Source of the DNA: Maribacter aquivivus
GTDB taxonomy: Bacteria; Bacteroidota; Bacteroidia; Flavobacteriales; Flavobacteriaceae
Length of the DNA stretch: 64,000 nt
Reading direction: 5' to 3'
NCBI RefSeq assembly: GCF_900142175.1
Contig: NZ_FQZX01000001.1
Span: 1,674,001-1,738,000 of the forward strand
Every line of letters begins with the position of its first letter. Positions within the stretch are counted from its first letter, which is position 1. A program made the translations under genes and the position numbers. Below the pieces are notes generated by a model that saw only the letters and a program-made list of their open reading frames with translations, was not told where the DNA came from and did no database searches. Below are positions 42,901-52,687 of the stretch, piece after piece.

Positions 42901-43349
42901 CAACCATCATTGTTAATATCTACAAAGGTTACGCCATTACTCCATTTTTTATTGAAGTTAATACCCGCTTTCGCAGAGATATCTTCAAAGACAAGATTGC
43001 CTTTGTTCAGATATAGTTTGTTTTCAACTTGATTTCCTGAAAAGAAAATATCTAAAAGCCCATCGTTGTTTATGTCTTCAACTCCAACGCCTGCACCATT
43101 ATAGAAATAATCAAAATTAAAAACGTTGTCGTAAGTTTCTATGTTTTCTTTAAGGTCATTGCTAAATGTTATTTGGCTATGTTCACTGGGTATTTTTTTA
43201 AATATTTTTTGATTACTTGATTCATTGGATGCTACATTACTTATTGGTTCTTTTTTTTGATCAGAACATGATAAGACTAGCAATGTTGATATAATTAAAT
43301 AGCTAGTAATCAATAGTTTTTCTGTTGTAATATGTAATAGCTTTAGCAT
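39978..43349 (-). CDS. VCBS/FG-GAP repeat lipoprotein with ASPIC/UnbV domain (CRTAC1-like)
   Basis: 1123 residues. Lipobox VLSC (Cys28). Many calcium-binding propeller repeats of the form DINNDGLLDIFFSGN or DFDNDGDLDLII are spread over about 85-520 and again over about 660-1080. Between them lies an ASPIC/UnbV domain (about 540-625) with VRGYMSSQENAAHFGIG and IEWPSGK. Such proteins are lipid-anchored surface propellers that often accompany SusC/SusD systems; binding of glycans or proteins is inferred. It lies downstream of the SusCD operon on the same strand but beyond a strong terminator (43371-43409). Confidence 0.9.
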   Translation of the reverse strand: MLKLLHITTEKLLITSYLIISTLLVLSCSDQKKEPISNVASNESSNQKIFKKIPSEHSQITFSNDLKENIETYDNVFNFDYFYNGAGVGVEDINNDGLLDIFFSGNQVENKLYLNKGNLVFEDISAKAGINFNKKWSNGVTFVDINNDGWQDIYISQGGPNNRSNRNNLLYINNHDNTFTENAKEYALDDAGISTQTAFFDYDNDGDLDCIVMNENELYGLDPISLLKTVKTSSENKYFNSSHFYKNNDGKYVDVTKEVGLENPIFGLGLCVSDINDDGYLDIYMSSDYYLPDALYLNTKNGSFKNSVKELTQHISFYGMGLDIADINNDNLQDIFVLDMASSDHFRAKTLMASMSTDKFNYLTNTAGFQYQYMFNSLQLNLGKNHYSNISQLTSMASSDWSWSVLMSDYNNDGLKDIFITNGYRKYALDNDFQNKVYNTKVKYKGNIPNNIKQKLYDEMPSESLSNLIYKNEGDLNFIEKSNEWGLEELTFSNGAAQGDFDNDGDLDLIINNIDQKALLYKNNTVEQSLGNFLKVITKSTTTESFAKVSISYDSKNQYEEIKRVRGYMSSQENAAHFGIGNSTTIDTVKIEWPSGKISYQFDVESNSTLTFSEKDASLISKEISIDRNPYFIAKNQEEYNIDFKHKETTYDDFAQEILLPYKQSNTGPFTSKGDINGDGKEDLYIGGGSGQSGTLYIQSENGFIKRTPKPFQLDKEKEDAESVFFDFDNDNDLDLYVVSGGNEYGKSSSYYADRLYLNDGKGNFHKMDTPVLQSFPKSGKSVTIIDFDKDGDNDVLVGNRIIPHSYPKYSASILYENDHGILKNVTENIAPELENFGLINSIITTDFNNDGWQDFIAVGEWTPIGIFENKNGKFQRLLTEETALNTQGWWFKIKETDVNNDGNKDYIIGNVGRNIKFTASEDKPFKIYSNDFDNDGINDVVLSKKYHETYVPVRGRECSSQQMPFIKEKFTTYNDFAQATMEDIYGDKLKDSYSNEVTEFNSILLLNKGNNEFEKVTLPNEAQLFPTLAISVFDLNEDGFEDCVISGNIYETEVETPRLDAISGLALISNGKDGYTPATMEKTGLYLRGNVKSTESIKFNDHTLLIAGFNNDKLRTFELTKN

Positions 43350-43370
43350 GCGGGGGTAATTAAATGTTGT

Positions 43371-43409
43371 AAAAAAAAATAGCTGCCCTAAACTAATAAG
43401 GCAGCTATT
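43371..43409 (-). terminator. Intrinsic terminator of the SusC-SusD-lipoprotein operon
   Basis: On the minus strand AATAGCTGCC pairs with GGCAGCTATT (arms 43400-43409 and 43378-43387) and is followed directly by nine T (43379-43371). It lies between the third operon gene and the VCBS lipoprotein gene. Confidence 0.88.
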
Positions 43410-43432
43410 GTATAAATTATAAATTACTTAGA

Positions 43433-44302
43433 CTACCCACCACAGATATTCAATGTTTGAATACCAACAGTTGGACTTGGTCCGTCTGAAAGTGCTAGTT
43501 CTCCAGTTGGAGCTTCTATTTCATAAGTAATTTCACTATCCCAGTCACCTGATGAGAATGCTAATGTAAATTCAGCAGCTCCTTCAGGTACAGTGAATGT
43601 CTCTGTTCCAGCAGCACCACTTGCAAGTGTGTAAGATGTTTCAACACCATCTATAACTACATCAATCGATGCGCCGTTCCATCCATCACCATAGCTATCT
43701 TCCAATGTAATTGTGTAATCACCAGCAACAGGTGCAGGAGGAATACATTTTATAATTGGATTATAGAAATAAGGAGCATTAAAGAATGAACCTGTAATGG
43801 TACCTGTACTATCATCATTGGTAAAAGTTCTACCGTCTGTTAAAGTTAAGATTAAACGAAATTGAATAGCGTCACCACCATCAAAATCACCTTCAACTAA
43901 ACCTAATTGAGATAAAGCATTAGCTAAAGTTGTTTCATAGCTCGCTCTTGGTAATCCAAATTCACCATCAGTAAAATCAGATGGTAAGAAAGTCTCAATT
44001 AGAATTTCATCAACTGTAGAATCACCGTTAGCTTCTGTATTATCATCAAAACTAATATATAGATCAACTTTTTCTAATAAATCACCATCTTCATAGTCTT
44101 GCTCTTCAAAAGTAAAACTAAAAGTAGTAGAAGTATCAAAACGATCTAAAATACCGCCTGATTCAATTGTTCTTAAAACAGCACCTCTAGTAGTTTCTGC
44201 AAATACTTCATCAATAACTTTACCACCATCGTCATCACATGATGTTATTAGTAGCGAGGATACACCTATAATAGCGCCTAATATTTTATTGTTTATTTTC
44301 AT
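43433..44302 (-). CDS. Lipoprotein accompanying SusC/SusD
   Basis: 289 residues. Lipobox ITSC (Cys22). Acidic, beta-rich protein: an N-terminal domain (about 25-190, AETTRGAVLRTIESGGILDRF) and a C-terminal domain (195-289) with DSYGDGWNGASIDVVIDG, a calcium-type loop found in secreted proteins of Bacteroidota. It is the third gene of the operon, 11 bases after susD. By position it may be a surface glycan- or peptide-binding lipoprotein (SusE/F-like in role, not in sequence). The family is unnamed. Confidence 0.75.
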   Translation of the reverse strand: MKINNKILGAIIGVSSLLITSCDDDGGKVIDEVFAETTRGAVLRTIESGGILDRFDTSTTFSFTFEEQDYEDGDLLEKVDLYISFDDNTEANGDSTVDEILIETFLPSDFTDGEFGLPRASYETTLANALSQLGLVEGDFDGGDAIQFRLILTLTDGRTFTNDDSTGTITGSFFNAPYFYNPIIKCIPPAPVAGDYTITLEDSYGDGWNGASIDVVIDGVETSYTLASGAAGTETFTVPEGAAEFTLAFSSGDWDSEITYEIEAPTGELALSDGPSPTVGIQTLNICGG

Positions 44303-44313
44303 TTTCTTATTTT

Positions 44314-45990
44314 TTAGTTAGCAGATGGGAAGGCTGGTCCGGCTGGATTGGTATCCCAAAATACTTGAGTTGATAAATCAGATTTCTGAGAAACATTTGA
44401 GTTTGTAATAACCTCTGTTTGAGGATACAAAAATGATCTAGGAAAAGCACCTGGATTTAGTTCCCAGTTAGGAGCTAAAGTTGTTGGGAAGCCTGTTCTT
44501 CTGTAATAGTTGAAAGCTTCAACACCACCACCGTAAAGTGCGATCCAGTATTGCTCAGATAAGATGTTTGTTTGGTCATCTCCTGTAGCTGCTGAGTAAT
44601 CGGCAACAATACCGTCAATATATGCTGTTACATCATCATCTGAAGGGGCTACAGATAAATCTGCACCAGAATCTAAAGAACCAAAACTTTGAACTTTAGC
44701 AATCGACTTTGTCATACCAGCTTCTAAAAATGTTGCTTTTGCTGCAGCTGAAGTTGCTACTTCTGCTTGCCAAAAATCTACATAAGATGCTAAGATGATT
44801 GGCTCTATACCGCCGCCTCCGCCACCAAAGCCAAGACCAACAACATCAAAACTACTATCATCGAATCTACCTCCAGCAGGATATACGCCAGCTGCGGTTT
44901 TTTGGAAACCATCTGGTGGGCCTCCTTCATTATTACCGTGAGATCTACCCCAGTATCCATTATCTACTGAACAATAAACAAAACCTTCATAATGAGCAGG
45001 TGGTATAGCAAGTGAACATGCAAGTAATTCCTCATTTGGTGCTACATCCTGCGCACCTGGGGTTTCACTTTCTTGACGATAGAAATAATATCTAATTCTA
45101 GGGTCATTTTTTACTAACATGTTATTCATTAACCAGTTGTTCTGATAAAGGTTAGCTCCACTACTAGTATAGTCGTCGTTGTAATCTGGGTGACGCGTAT
45201 CTGGTTGTAATTCTCTTGTGCCATATTGCCATTGAAAATCATCTGCTGTTTCAGCTATGTAATCACCACCTGCAATAATCGAGTTAAAAGTACTTGTGTC
45301 ACCTGTTGTAACAGCAGCTTTTAATCTTATGGTGTTGATTAGTTTAATCCAGTTTTCAGTGTCACCACCATAGAAAAAATCTACACCACCTTGCGTAGCA
45401 GGATCAGCAGCAAATAATGCTTCAGCTTCGGTTAGCAATGCTAATGCACCTGCGTAAACATCTTCTCCATCATCTAACAAAGGAGCAGGGAACTCAGCAG
45501 GGTTACCTGCTTGACTCAAAGTAGCTTTCCCTAAATAATCGGTAACTAATAAAAGCATATGTGCTTTTAAAGTTTGACCTACAGCGATATGAAATGAGAA
45601 ATCTGTATCAGATTCAGCATCAATCGTTTTTAGGTTTTCAACGTTAGGAAAAATACCTAAGTCAACAGCGTTAGTGAAAACATCGTTATTACCATCTGTG
45701 CTACTGTAAAGACGTTCCCAAATGTCATCAAAAGTATCACCTGGGTAAGTGTTAAAGTAGTTACGACCGTTCATGTAGTCAATTCTGGTTAGTTCAGAAC
45801 CTATATCGTTTATCGTATACATATTAGCAACATATGCTAATTGAATCGAATTCAATAACAGGTTTGGATCTGCTTGATCCGCAGCAAGATCGTTAGGGCT
45901 AGTCCTAAGATCTAGGTCTGTTGTTTCACAAGAGTTTAAAAGCACTCCTGCGGTAAAAACAACGGTTATATATTTAATAATTTTTTTCAT
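44314..45990 (-). CDS. SusD/RagB-family nutrient-binding lipoprotein
   Basis: 558 residues from the ATG at 45990 (MKKIIKYITVVFTAGVLLNSC, lipobox LNSC); a longer reading adds nine residues ahead of the signal. N-terminal DLRTSPNDLAADQADPNLLLNSIQLAY and the TPR-like helices fit the SusD-like group 2 (SusD/RagB outer-membrane lipoprotein). The C-terminal QKSDLSTQVFWDTNP is typical. SusD forms the lid over the SusC transporter and captures oligosaccharides or peptides outside the cell. It is 3 bases after susC. Confidence 0.93.
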   Translation of the reverse strand: MKKIIKYITVVFTAGVLLNSCETTDLDLRTSPNDLAADQADPNLLLNSIQLAYVANMYTINDIGSELTRIDYMNGRNYFNTYPGDTFDDIWERLYSSTDGNNDVFTNAVDLGIFPNVENLKTIDAESDTDFSFHIAVGQTLKAHMLLLVTDYLGKATLSQAGNPAEFPAPLLDDGEDVYAGALALLTEAEALFAADPATQGGVDFFYGGDTENWIKLINTIRLKAAVTTGDTSTFNSIIAGGDYIAETADDFQWQYGTRELQPDTRHPDYNDDYTSSGANLYQNNWLMNNMLVKNDPRIRYYFYRQESETPGAQDVAPNEELLACSLAIPPAHYEGFVYCSVDNGYWGRSHGNNEGGPPDGFQKTAAGVYPAGGRFDDSSFDVVGLGFGGGGGGIEPIILASYVDFWQAEVATSAAAKATFLEAGMTKSIAKVQSFGSLDSGADLSVAPSDDDVTAYIDGIVADYSAATGDDQTNILSEQYWIALYGGGVEAFNYYRRTGFPTTLAPNWELNPGAFPRSFLYPQTEVITNSNVSQKSDLSTQVFWDTNPAGPAFPSAN

Positions 45991-46020
45991 AATATTTCTA
46001 TTAATTAAGATTAGCAATTT

Positions 46021-49000
46021 TTAAAAGGTTGCTTTAAGACTAATTCCATATCTTCTAGAACTAGGACCGTTAATAAAGTCAAAACCTTGAGAGTTACCAA
46101 CACCTGCACCTTGAATATTTGGATCAAAGTTTGCACCTTCTGGAGTGTTGTATGCATCAAACCATAAGTTGAAACCTTGAGCAGTAATTGTCAATGATCC
46201 AAAAGGAGTTCTTTCTAATGCCTTAGCAGGGAAAGTGTACCCTAAAGAAAGTTCTTGTAAACGAAGAACAGAAGCATCATATACTTTTAACTCAGTTGGG
46301 CCAAATAAGATATTGTTGAAGTAGTAAGTAGAGTTATTAATCTGCTTATTGTTTACTTCACCAGTACTTTGAGAAACACCAGGTAAAATATATGTGTTCT
46401 CTCTATCTAAAGTTTCAGTTATTAAACCTCTACCTAATAAAGTACCAATTGTGTTAGATACTACATCACCACCTTTAATATGACTAATTTGAAAACCTAA
46501 ATTCCAATTCTTGTAAGAAAAAGAGTTAATAATGTTCATGATATAGTCAGGGTTTGGATTACCAATAATTGGCACATTTCCATTAGCATCAATTTCTGTA
46601 GTTACATAATCACCACCATCATCAATTAAGAAATTGCCATCAGCATCTCTTGCAATTGCATCACCTACAATTACACCTAATTGCTCACCTTTTATTGCTG
46701 CGTTACCACCAACAGACAATGTAGAACTACCAGCATAAATAATGATGTCTTGCTCTTGTTCTGTTACAGTAAATTTGTTTTTAGTAAAGTTTGCTCTTGT
46801 ATTCCAGTTGAATCCACTTCTGTCATCACTTCTAAACCAATCTACACCTAAATCAATTTCAATACCATCGCCTTCTATTTTACCAACATTACTTTGAGTA
46901 AATGTAAAACCAGTAGAAGGAGAAAGAGGTTCTCTTACGATAAGATCTTTAGTAGTTCTATCGAAATATGTGAAATCTAAAGAAACTCTATTACTAAAGA
47001 ATTTAGATTCAAAACCAACTTCAAATTCAGAAAGTATTTCTGGTTTTAAATCAGGATTCGCTTTGAAACCAGCAACCTGGTTCGTTGTAACTTCACCACC
47101 TTCACCAAATACTTGAGTATTTTGTTCTACAACACTAATTGTAGGGTAAGCAGTTGGGAATGTTGCAGACTGACCTAAACCAGCTCTAAGCTTTAAGAAA
47201 TTAAGTCCTTTTTCAGATTTAATGCCAGGCCAAGCAGCAGTAGGCAAGAAAGATGCACTTACACTTGGGTATGTTTGGCTATTATTCTCTGTTGTAAGGT
47301 TAGAAACCCAGTCAGTTCTAGTAGAACCTGTTAAGAATAACATGTTGTCATAATCTAAAGTAACTTGACCTAGCAAACCAGCGATATTTCTTTTTTCAGT
47401 ATACTGAATAGGAGACTGGTTAGCGTAGTTGAAGTGTCTTTGTATGTCAAATACTATCTGTCCTGTACTAGCAACACCAGACTGGTCAAAAGTAGTTGAT
47501 CTTGTAGTTGCACCAACGTTGAAAGTCATACCTAATTTTTCTGATAAATCATAATTACCATTTAAAGCTAAGTAGTGATCCCAAATTGTATTATTGTTAT
47601 CATAGGTATTTAGGAAACCAAAAATTGCACTTGTAAATGCAACACCACCCTTGTTAGAGTATTGTTCGTTTCTTTCATTGTAATAATCTAAACCTGCTCT
47701 ATAAGTCATGTTAAGATTATCGTTAATGTCATATTGTACAGAAGCGTTCCAGAAAACACGAGTAGTTAACTGAGAGTACTTTGCATTATTAGCAGTCCAA
47801 CGAGGGTTGATAATGTCATTACCATTTCTATAGTAAACACTAGAACCGTCAATTGGGTTTTGGTAAGGTAGACCTAATAAGTCAACACTTCTTGGTGTAA
47901 AGTAAATGTTACCAAAAATTGAAAGACCAGTTGTACCGTTACCTTCACTTGCTGCAATTGGAGGTGAGCTATAATCTGTTCTAGAATAGTTCATTGCTCC
48001 AGATACTGTAAATCTGTTTGATAATTTAGATCTACCACCAATAGAAACGTTAGCTCTTGATAATCCGTTACCAGGAATAAAAGACTCGTCATCTAAATAA
48101 CCAAAGTTAGCGTTGAAGGTAGTATTACCATCTTCAGAAGCACCATTAATGTTAACAGATGTAGAACTTACTGAACCTGGTTTGAAGTAGTCTTCAACAG
48201 AGTCATAAGGTTTCCAATCATATCTTGCACCTTGAAATTCTGGAAAAGCTTCTCTTGTAGATGCAACTGAAGTACTACTGTATGGGTGCTCTAAAGTACC
48301 GTTCTCATCAATGGATGCTTGTCTTGCCCATCCAGAAAGTCCGCTTTCTTCAAAACTTGGACCCCAGTTACTAAAGAACCAACCGAATGCTTGATCAAAT
48401 CCGTTACCATATTCATCTTGGTAATCTGGTAATGAAGCAAATTCATTAACAAAGTAAGATTGATTAACAGTAATTTCTGTTTTCTTTTTACCACCAACAG
48501 CAGAACCTGCTTTAGTAGTAATAAGGATTACACCGTTTTTACCTTGAGAACCATAAAGTGTTGCAGCCGCAAGACCTTTAAGTACTTCAATTTTTGCGAT
48601 GTTGTTTGGATCTAAATCTAAAAATCTTGAAGAACCAGTGTTACCAGTTAAGAAATTAGAACCACCACCGTTTGTATCTTGTGCATTAGTATCACTACTA
48701 AAAGGCACACCATCAACAACAAAAAGAGCTTGGTTACTTCCACTAAAGGAACTTAGACCTCTAACTACAACGTTTGTTGCAGAACCAGACATACCACCAG
48801 CAGCAGTAATCTGAACACCAGATGCTTTACCTGATAATACACGTGCAACATCACCTTCAGAACGAGACTCTAAATCTTCTTCGTCTACAGATGAAACTGC
48901 AAAACCTAAAGCTTTTTTCTCACGCTTAATACCTTGAGCGGTAACAACCACTTCTTCAAGTGCTTGTGCGTCTTCTTCCATTTGTACACTTACTGTGCTA

Positions 49001-49263
49001 CCGGCTCCTACCGATTTTCTTACGGCTTTTTGACCGATGTAAGTAAACAATAATGTTTCGCCTTGTGCGGCCATAATAGAGTAGTTACCATCAAAATCAG
49101 TTTGTGTACCAGTAGTGGTACCTTCAACTACAATGTTAACTCCGGGCAAAGGAAGCCCTCCCTGATCAGTAACCGTACCGGATACTGTTTTTTGCTGTGC
49201 AAAAGAAATATGCACAACTAACGCTAAAAGTAGCGTTAACAATCCATTTAGTTTTGTTCTCAT
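46021..49263 (-). CDS. SusC/RagA-family TonB-linked outer-membrane transporter
   Basis: 1080 residues from the ATG at 49263; the frame to 49293 adds ten residues without sense. Signal peptide (ends VVHISFA), carboxypeptidase-type regulatory domain (about 24-105, VSGTVTDQGGLPLPGVNIVV, GTQTDFDGNYSI), plug domain (about 115-255, LEEVVVTAQGIKREKKALGFAV, SGKASGVQI, VRGLSSFSGSNQALFVVDGVPF) and a 22-strand barrel. It imports substrates bound by SusD using TonB energy. No glycosidase, sulfatase or sensor gene is near, so the substrate is not indicated; peptide import is as possible as glycan import. Confidence 0.95.
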   Translation of the reverse strand: MRTKLNGLLTLLLALVVHISFAQQKTVSGTVTDQGGLPLPGVNIVVEGTTTGTQTDFDGNYSIMAAQGETLLFTYIGQKAVRKSVGAGSTVSVQMEEDAQALEEVVVTAQGIKREKKALGFAVSSVDEEDLESRSEGDVARVLSGKASGVQITAAGGMSGSATNVVVRGLSSFSGSNQALFVVDGVPFSSDTNAQDTNGGGSNFLTGNTGSSRFLDLDPNNIAKIEVLKGLAAATLYGSQGKNGVILITTKAGSAVGGKKKTEITVNQSYFVNEFASLPDYQDEYGNGFDQAFGWFFSNWGPSFEESGLSGWARQASIDENGTLEHPYSSTSVASTREAFPEFQGARYDWKPYDSVEDYFKPGSVSSTSVNINGASEDGNTTFNANFGYLDDESFIPGNGLSRANVSIGGRSKLSNRFTVSGAMNYSRTDYSSPPIAASEGNGTTGLSIFGNIYFTPRSVDLLGLPYQNPIDGSSVYYRNGNDIINPRWTANNAKYSQLTTRVFWNASVQYDINDNLNMTYRAGLDYYNERNEQYSNKGGVAFTSAIFGFLNTYDNNNTIWDHYLALNGNYDLSEKLGMTFNVGATTRSTTFDQSGVASTGQIVFDIQRHFNYANQSPIQYTEKRNIAGLLGQVTLDYDNMLFLTGSTRTDWVSNLTTENNSQTYPSVSASFLPTAAWPGIKSEKGLNFLKLRAGLGQSATFPTAYPTISVVEQNTQVFGEGGEVTTNQVAGFKANPDLKPEILSEFEVGFESKFFSNRVSLDFTYFDRTTKDLIVREPLSPSTGFTFTQSNVGKIEGDGIEIDLGVDWFRSDDRSGFNWNTRANFTKNKFTVTEQEQDIIIYAGSSTLSVGGNAAIKGEQLGVIVGDAIARDADGNFLIDDGGDYVTTEIDANGNVPIIGNPNPDYIMNIINSFSYKNWNLGFQISHIKGGDVVSNTIGTLLGRGLITETLDRENTYILPGVSQSTGEVNNKQINNSTYYFNNILFGPTELKVYDASVLRLQELSLGYTFPAKALERTPFGSLTITAQGFNLWFDAYNTPEGANFDPNIQGAGVGNSQGFDFINGPSSRRYGISLKATF

Positions 49264-49664
49264 TTTTAAATTATTTGAATTAGCTAGCGACAAACTTCAC
49301 AATAATGTGTTAATAATGCAAGACAATTTTAATAAAACTTTAAGAACATGTGATAAAATCAGGAGTTACAGATTAAACACGATCGATATTTAAAGTTATA
49401 TAATTCTTCAGTGTTTTTTTTATCATATTCGTAATTCTTCATAAAAACTCAGAAAAAGCTGCATTTAATTCAAATTGATTATTGTATGGTTTTTTGTGGT
49501 GGTTGTTAAAATATTAAGTGGATTTTAACAGAAGATATTTTACTTTAAAATTGTAGTATTTAAAAAAAAATGAAAATAAATCTAACTTGGTTTGAATTTT
49601 ACTTAAATATTACTACATTTGCCGACCCTTAAAGTAGGGGTAATTTTTTATATATCATTATAGT
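49264..49664. promoter_or_regulatory. 400-bp divergent intergenic region between susC and rpsL
   Basis: No open frame of note. The part next to rpsL holds its promoter (49591-49621). On the susC side I find no good TAnnTTTG element and no clear operator repeat, so control of the SusCD operon cannot be read from sequence. AT content is high throughout, including a run of A at 49561-49570. Confidence 0.5.
49591..49621 (+). promoter_or_regulatory. Complete Bacteroidota promoter of the rpsL (str) operon
   Basis: TTTG at 49591-49594, exactly 19 bases, then TACATTTG (TAnnTTTG) at 49614-49621, 43 bases before the rpsL ATG. This is the textbook -33/-7 pair of the phylum and the best promoter in the window. 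It should drive the long ribosomal protein cluster. Confidence 0.85.
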
Positions 49665-50039
49665 ATGCCAACAATATCACAATTAGTACGAATAGGAAGA
49701 GAGACGATTACTAAGAAGAGTAAATCGGCTGCTTTGGATTCGTGTCCTCAAAGAAGGGGTGTTTGTACACGTGTTTATACTACCACGCCAAAGAAACCAA
49801 ATTCAGCTATGAGAAAAGTAGCAAGGGTAAGGTTAACTAACGGTAAGGAAGTGAATGCTTACATTCCAGGAGAGGGTCACAATCTTCAAGAGCACTCGAT
49901 AGTATTAGTAAGAGGCGGAAGAGTTAAAGATTTACCAGGAGTAAGGTATCATATTGTACGTGGTGCATTGGACACAGCAGGTGTAGCCGGTAGAACACAA
50001 CGTAGATCTAAATATGGTGCGAAACGCCCTAAAAATTAA
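49665..50039 (+). CDS. rpsL: Ribosomal protein S12
   Basis: 124 residues. Starts [21 protein letters not shown] and contains [16 protein letters not shown] and [15 protein letters not shown], the decoding-centre loops with the Lys residues whose change gives streptomycin resistance; both are wild type. S12 guards decoding accuracy at the 30S A site. First gene of the cluster, after a strong promoter; rpsG follows after 23 bases. Confidence 0.99.
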   Translation: MPTISQLVRIGRETITKKSKSAALDSCPQRRGVCTRVYTTTPKKPNSAMRKVARVRLTNGKEVNAYIPGEGHNLQEHSIVLVRGGRVKDLPGVRYHIVRGALDTAGVAGRTQRRSKYGAKRPKN

Positions 50040-50062
50040 TTAAACTTGTTTAAAAGGAAGTA

Positions 50063-50539
50063 ATGAGAAAAAAACAGGCAAAGAAAAGACCACTTTTACC
50101 AGATCCAAGATTTAATGATCAGTTGGTGACACGTTTCGTCAACATGATGATGTGGGATGGTAAAAAATCAGTATCTTTTGGTGTGTTTTATGATGCAATT
50201 GACATCGTAGATGCAAAGAAGACTGATGAGGAAAAGACGGCTTTAGAACTTTGGAAAGATGCATTAAGTAATGTTATGCCACACGTAGAAGTTAGAAGTA
50301 GAAGAGTTGGTGGTGCAACATTTCAGATTCCAATGCAAATTAGACCAGACCGTAAGATATCAACAGCTATGAAGTGGTTGATTAGTTATGCTAGAAAGCG
50401 TAATGAAAAAGGTATGGCTCAAAAATTAGCTGGAGAAATTTTAGCTGCGGCAAAAGAAGAAGGTGCTGCTGTTAAAAAAAGAGTCGATACGCACAAGATG
50501 GCTGAGGCAAACAAAGCATTTTCGCACTTTAGATTCTAG
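50063..50539 (+). CDS. rpsG: Ribosomal protein S7
   Basis: 158 residues: [17 protein letters not shown] start, [16 protein letters not shown] and the C-terminal [16 protein letters not shown]7 starts assembly of the 30S head and lines the E site. In E. coli it is also the autogenous repressor of the str operon; whether that holds here cannot be read. fusA follows after 6 bases. Confidence 0.99.
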   Translation: MRKKQAKKRPLLPDPRFNDQLVTRFVNMMMWDGKKSVSFGVFYDAIDIVDAKKTDEEKTALELWKDALSNVMPHVEVRSRRVGGATFQIPMQIRPDRKISTAMKWLISYARKRNEKGMAQKLAGEILAAAKEEGAAVKKRVDTHKMAEANKAFSHFRF

Positions 50540-50545
50540 ATAGAC

Positions 50546-52678
50546 ATGGCAAGAGATTTAAAATTCACAAGAAATATAGGTATTGCTGCGCATATTGATG
50601 CTGGTAAGACTACTACGACTGAGCGTATACTTTTTTATACAGGTGTAAGTCATAAGATAGGTGAGGTTCATGATGGTGCTGCTACTATGGACTGGATGGA
50701 GCAGGAGCAAGAAAGAGGTATTACTATTACTTCGGCTGCTACTACATGTGAGTGGAACTTTCCAATGAAAAATGGTGAGTTGACTGATGAAACAAAACCT
50801 TATCATTTTAATATTATTGATACTCCGGGTCACGTTGATTTTACCGTAGAGGTGAATCGTTCTTTACGTGTATTGGATGGTTTAGTCTTTTTGTTTAGTG
50901 CTGTTGATGGTGTTGAGCCACAATCAGAAACTAACTGGAGATTAGCTGATAACTATAAGGTTCCAAGAATTGGTTTCGTGAACAAAATGGACCGTCAAGG
51001 TTCTAATTTCCTTATGGTTTGTAAGCAAGTAAAGGAGATGTTAGGTTCTAATGCTGTGCCAATAGTACTTCCAATCGGTGATGAAGCTGATTTTAGAGGT
51101 ATTGTTGATTTAGCTAAGAATAGAGCAATTACATGGCATGAAGAAGGTTTTGGTGCTACTTTTGATGTGATTGACATTCCTGAGGATATGAAAGCTGAGG
51201 TTAAGGAGTATAGAGCTGCCTTAATAGAAGCTGTTGCTGAGTATGATGAGGAGTTAATGGAGAAATTTTTCGAAGATGAAGACTCTATTACTGAGGAGGA
51301 AGTTCATGCTGCTTTAAGAGCTGCTGTTATGGATCGTGCGATCATTCCTATGATTTGTGGTTCTTCATTTAAAAATAAAGGTGTTCAGTTTTTATTGGAT
51401 GCTGTTTGTAGGTATTTGCCTTCTCCTGTAGATAAGGAAGATATTCAAGGTACTAACCCTGATACTGGCGTTGTTGAAAAACGTAAGCCTAGTGTTAAAG
51501 AGCCGTTTTCTGCGTTAGCATTTAAGATTGCAACAGATCCTTTTGTAGGTAGATTGGCATTCTTTAGAACATATTCTGGTCGTTTAGATGCTGGTTCTTA
51601 TATATTGAACAACCGTTCGGGTAAAAAGGAGCGTATTTCTCGTATTTATCAAATGCACTCTAATAAGCAAAATGCTATCGATTTTATCGAAGCAGGTGAT
51701 ATTGGAGCAGCTGTAGGTTTTAAGGATATTAAGACTGGTGATACCATGTCTGATGAAAAGCACCCAATTGTTTTGGAAAGTATGGATTTTCCAGAACCTG
51801 TAATTGGTATTGCTGTTGAGCCTAAAACTAAAGCGGATGTAGATAAGTTGGGTATGGCTTTGGCTAAATTAGCTGAAGAGGATCCTACTTTTCAAGTGAA
51901 AACTGACGAAGCTTCTGGTCAAACAATTATATCTGGTATGGGTGAGCTTCACTTAGATATTATTGTGGATCGTTTAAGACGTGAGTTTAAAGTAGAGGTG
52001 AACCAAGGTGAGCCTCAGGTTGAATACAAAGAGGCGTTAACAAAAACTGCTACACATAGAGAGACTTATAAGAAGCAATCTGGTGGTCGTGGTAAATTTG
52101 GTGATATATCTTTCGAAATGAGTCCTGCTGATGAGGATTTCGAAGGAGAAGGGCTTCAGTTTGTTGATCAAATTAAAGGTGGCCGTATTCCTAAGGAATT
52201 TATACCATCAGTAGAGAAAGGTTTTGCTGCAGCAATGCAAAATGGACCTTTAGCTGGATTTGAGATGGATTCTATGAAGGTTGTATTGAAAGATGGATCT
52301 TTCCACCCTGTGGATTCTGATGCACTTTCTTTTGAATTAGCTGCTAAGATGGGTTACAAAGCTGCTGGTAAAGCTGCTGGTGCCGTAATCATGGAGCCAA
52401 TTATGAAGTTGGAAGTTATTACTCCGGAAGAAAACATGGGTGATATCGTTGGGGATTTAAACAGACGTAGAGGAACTATTGGTGATATGAGTGATAGAGC
52501 TGGTGCCAAAGTTGTTAAGGGTACTGTTCCATTATCTGAAATGTTTGGATACGTAACATCTCTTAGAACTTTATCTTCAGGTCGTGCAACTTCAACAATG
52601 GAATTTTCACACTATGCAGAAACTCCTTCCAATATTTCAGAAGAAGTTATCAAAGCAGCAAAAGGTATAACAGCATAA
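50546..52678 (+). CDS. fusA: Elongation factor G
   Basis: 710 residues. GTPase motifs [14 protein letters not shown] (G1), [10 protein letters not shown] (G2), [12 protein letters not shown] (G3), NKMDRQ (G4). Domain IV and V are complete, including SGGRGKFGD and [20 protein letters not shown] moves tRNAs and mRNA by one codon after peptide bond formation. There is no tuf gene after it, unlike in E. coli; rpsJ follows after 9 bases. Confidence 0.99.
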   Translation: MARDLKFTRNIGIAAHIDAGKTTTTERILFYTGVSHKIGEVHDGAATMDWMEQEQERGITITSAATTCEWNFPMKNGELTDETKPYHFNIIDTPGHVDFTVEVNRSLRVLDGLVFLFSAVDGVEPQSETNWRLADNYKVPRIGFVNKMDRQGSNFLMVCKQVKEMLGSNAVPIVLPIGDEADFRGIVDLAKNRAITWHEEGFGATFDVIDIPEDMKAEVKEYRAALIEAVAEYDEELMEKFFEDEDSITEEEVHAALRAAVMDRAIIPMICGSSFKNKGVQFLLDAVCRYLPSPVDKEDIQGTNPDTGVVEKRKPSVKEPFSALAFKIATDPFVGRLAFFRTYSGRLDAGSYILNNRSGKKERISRIYQMHSNKQNAIDFIEAGDIGAAVGFKDIKTGDTMSDEKHPIVLESMDFPEPVIGIAVEPKTKADVDKLGMALAKLAEEDPTFQVKTDEASGQTIISGMGELHLDIIVDRLRREFKVEVNQGEPQVEYKEALTKTATHRETYKKQSGGRGKFGDISFEMSPADEDFEGEGLQFVDQIKGGRIPKEFIPSVEKGFAAAMQNGPLAGFEMDSMKVVLKDGSFHPVDSDALSFELAAKMGYKAAGKAAGAVIMEPIMKLEVITPEENMGDIVGDLNRRRGTIGDMSDRAGAKVVKGTVPLSEMFGYVTSLRTLSSGRATSTMEFSHYAETPSNISEEVIKAAKGITA

Positions 52679-52687
52679 ATTTAGGAC

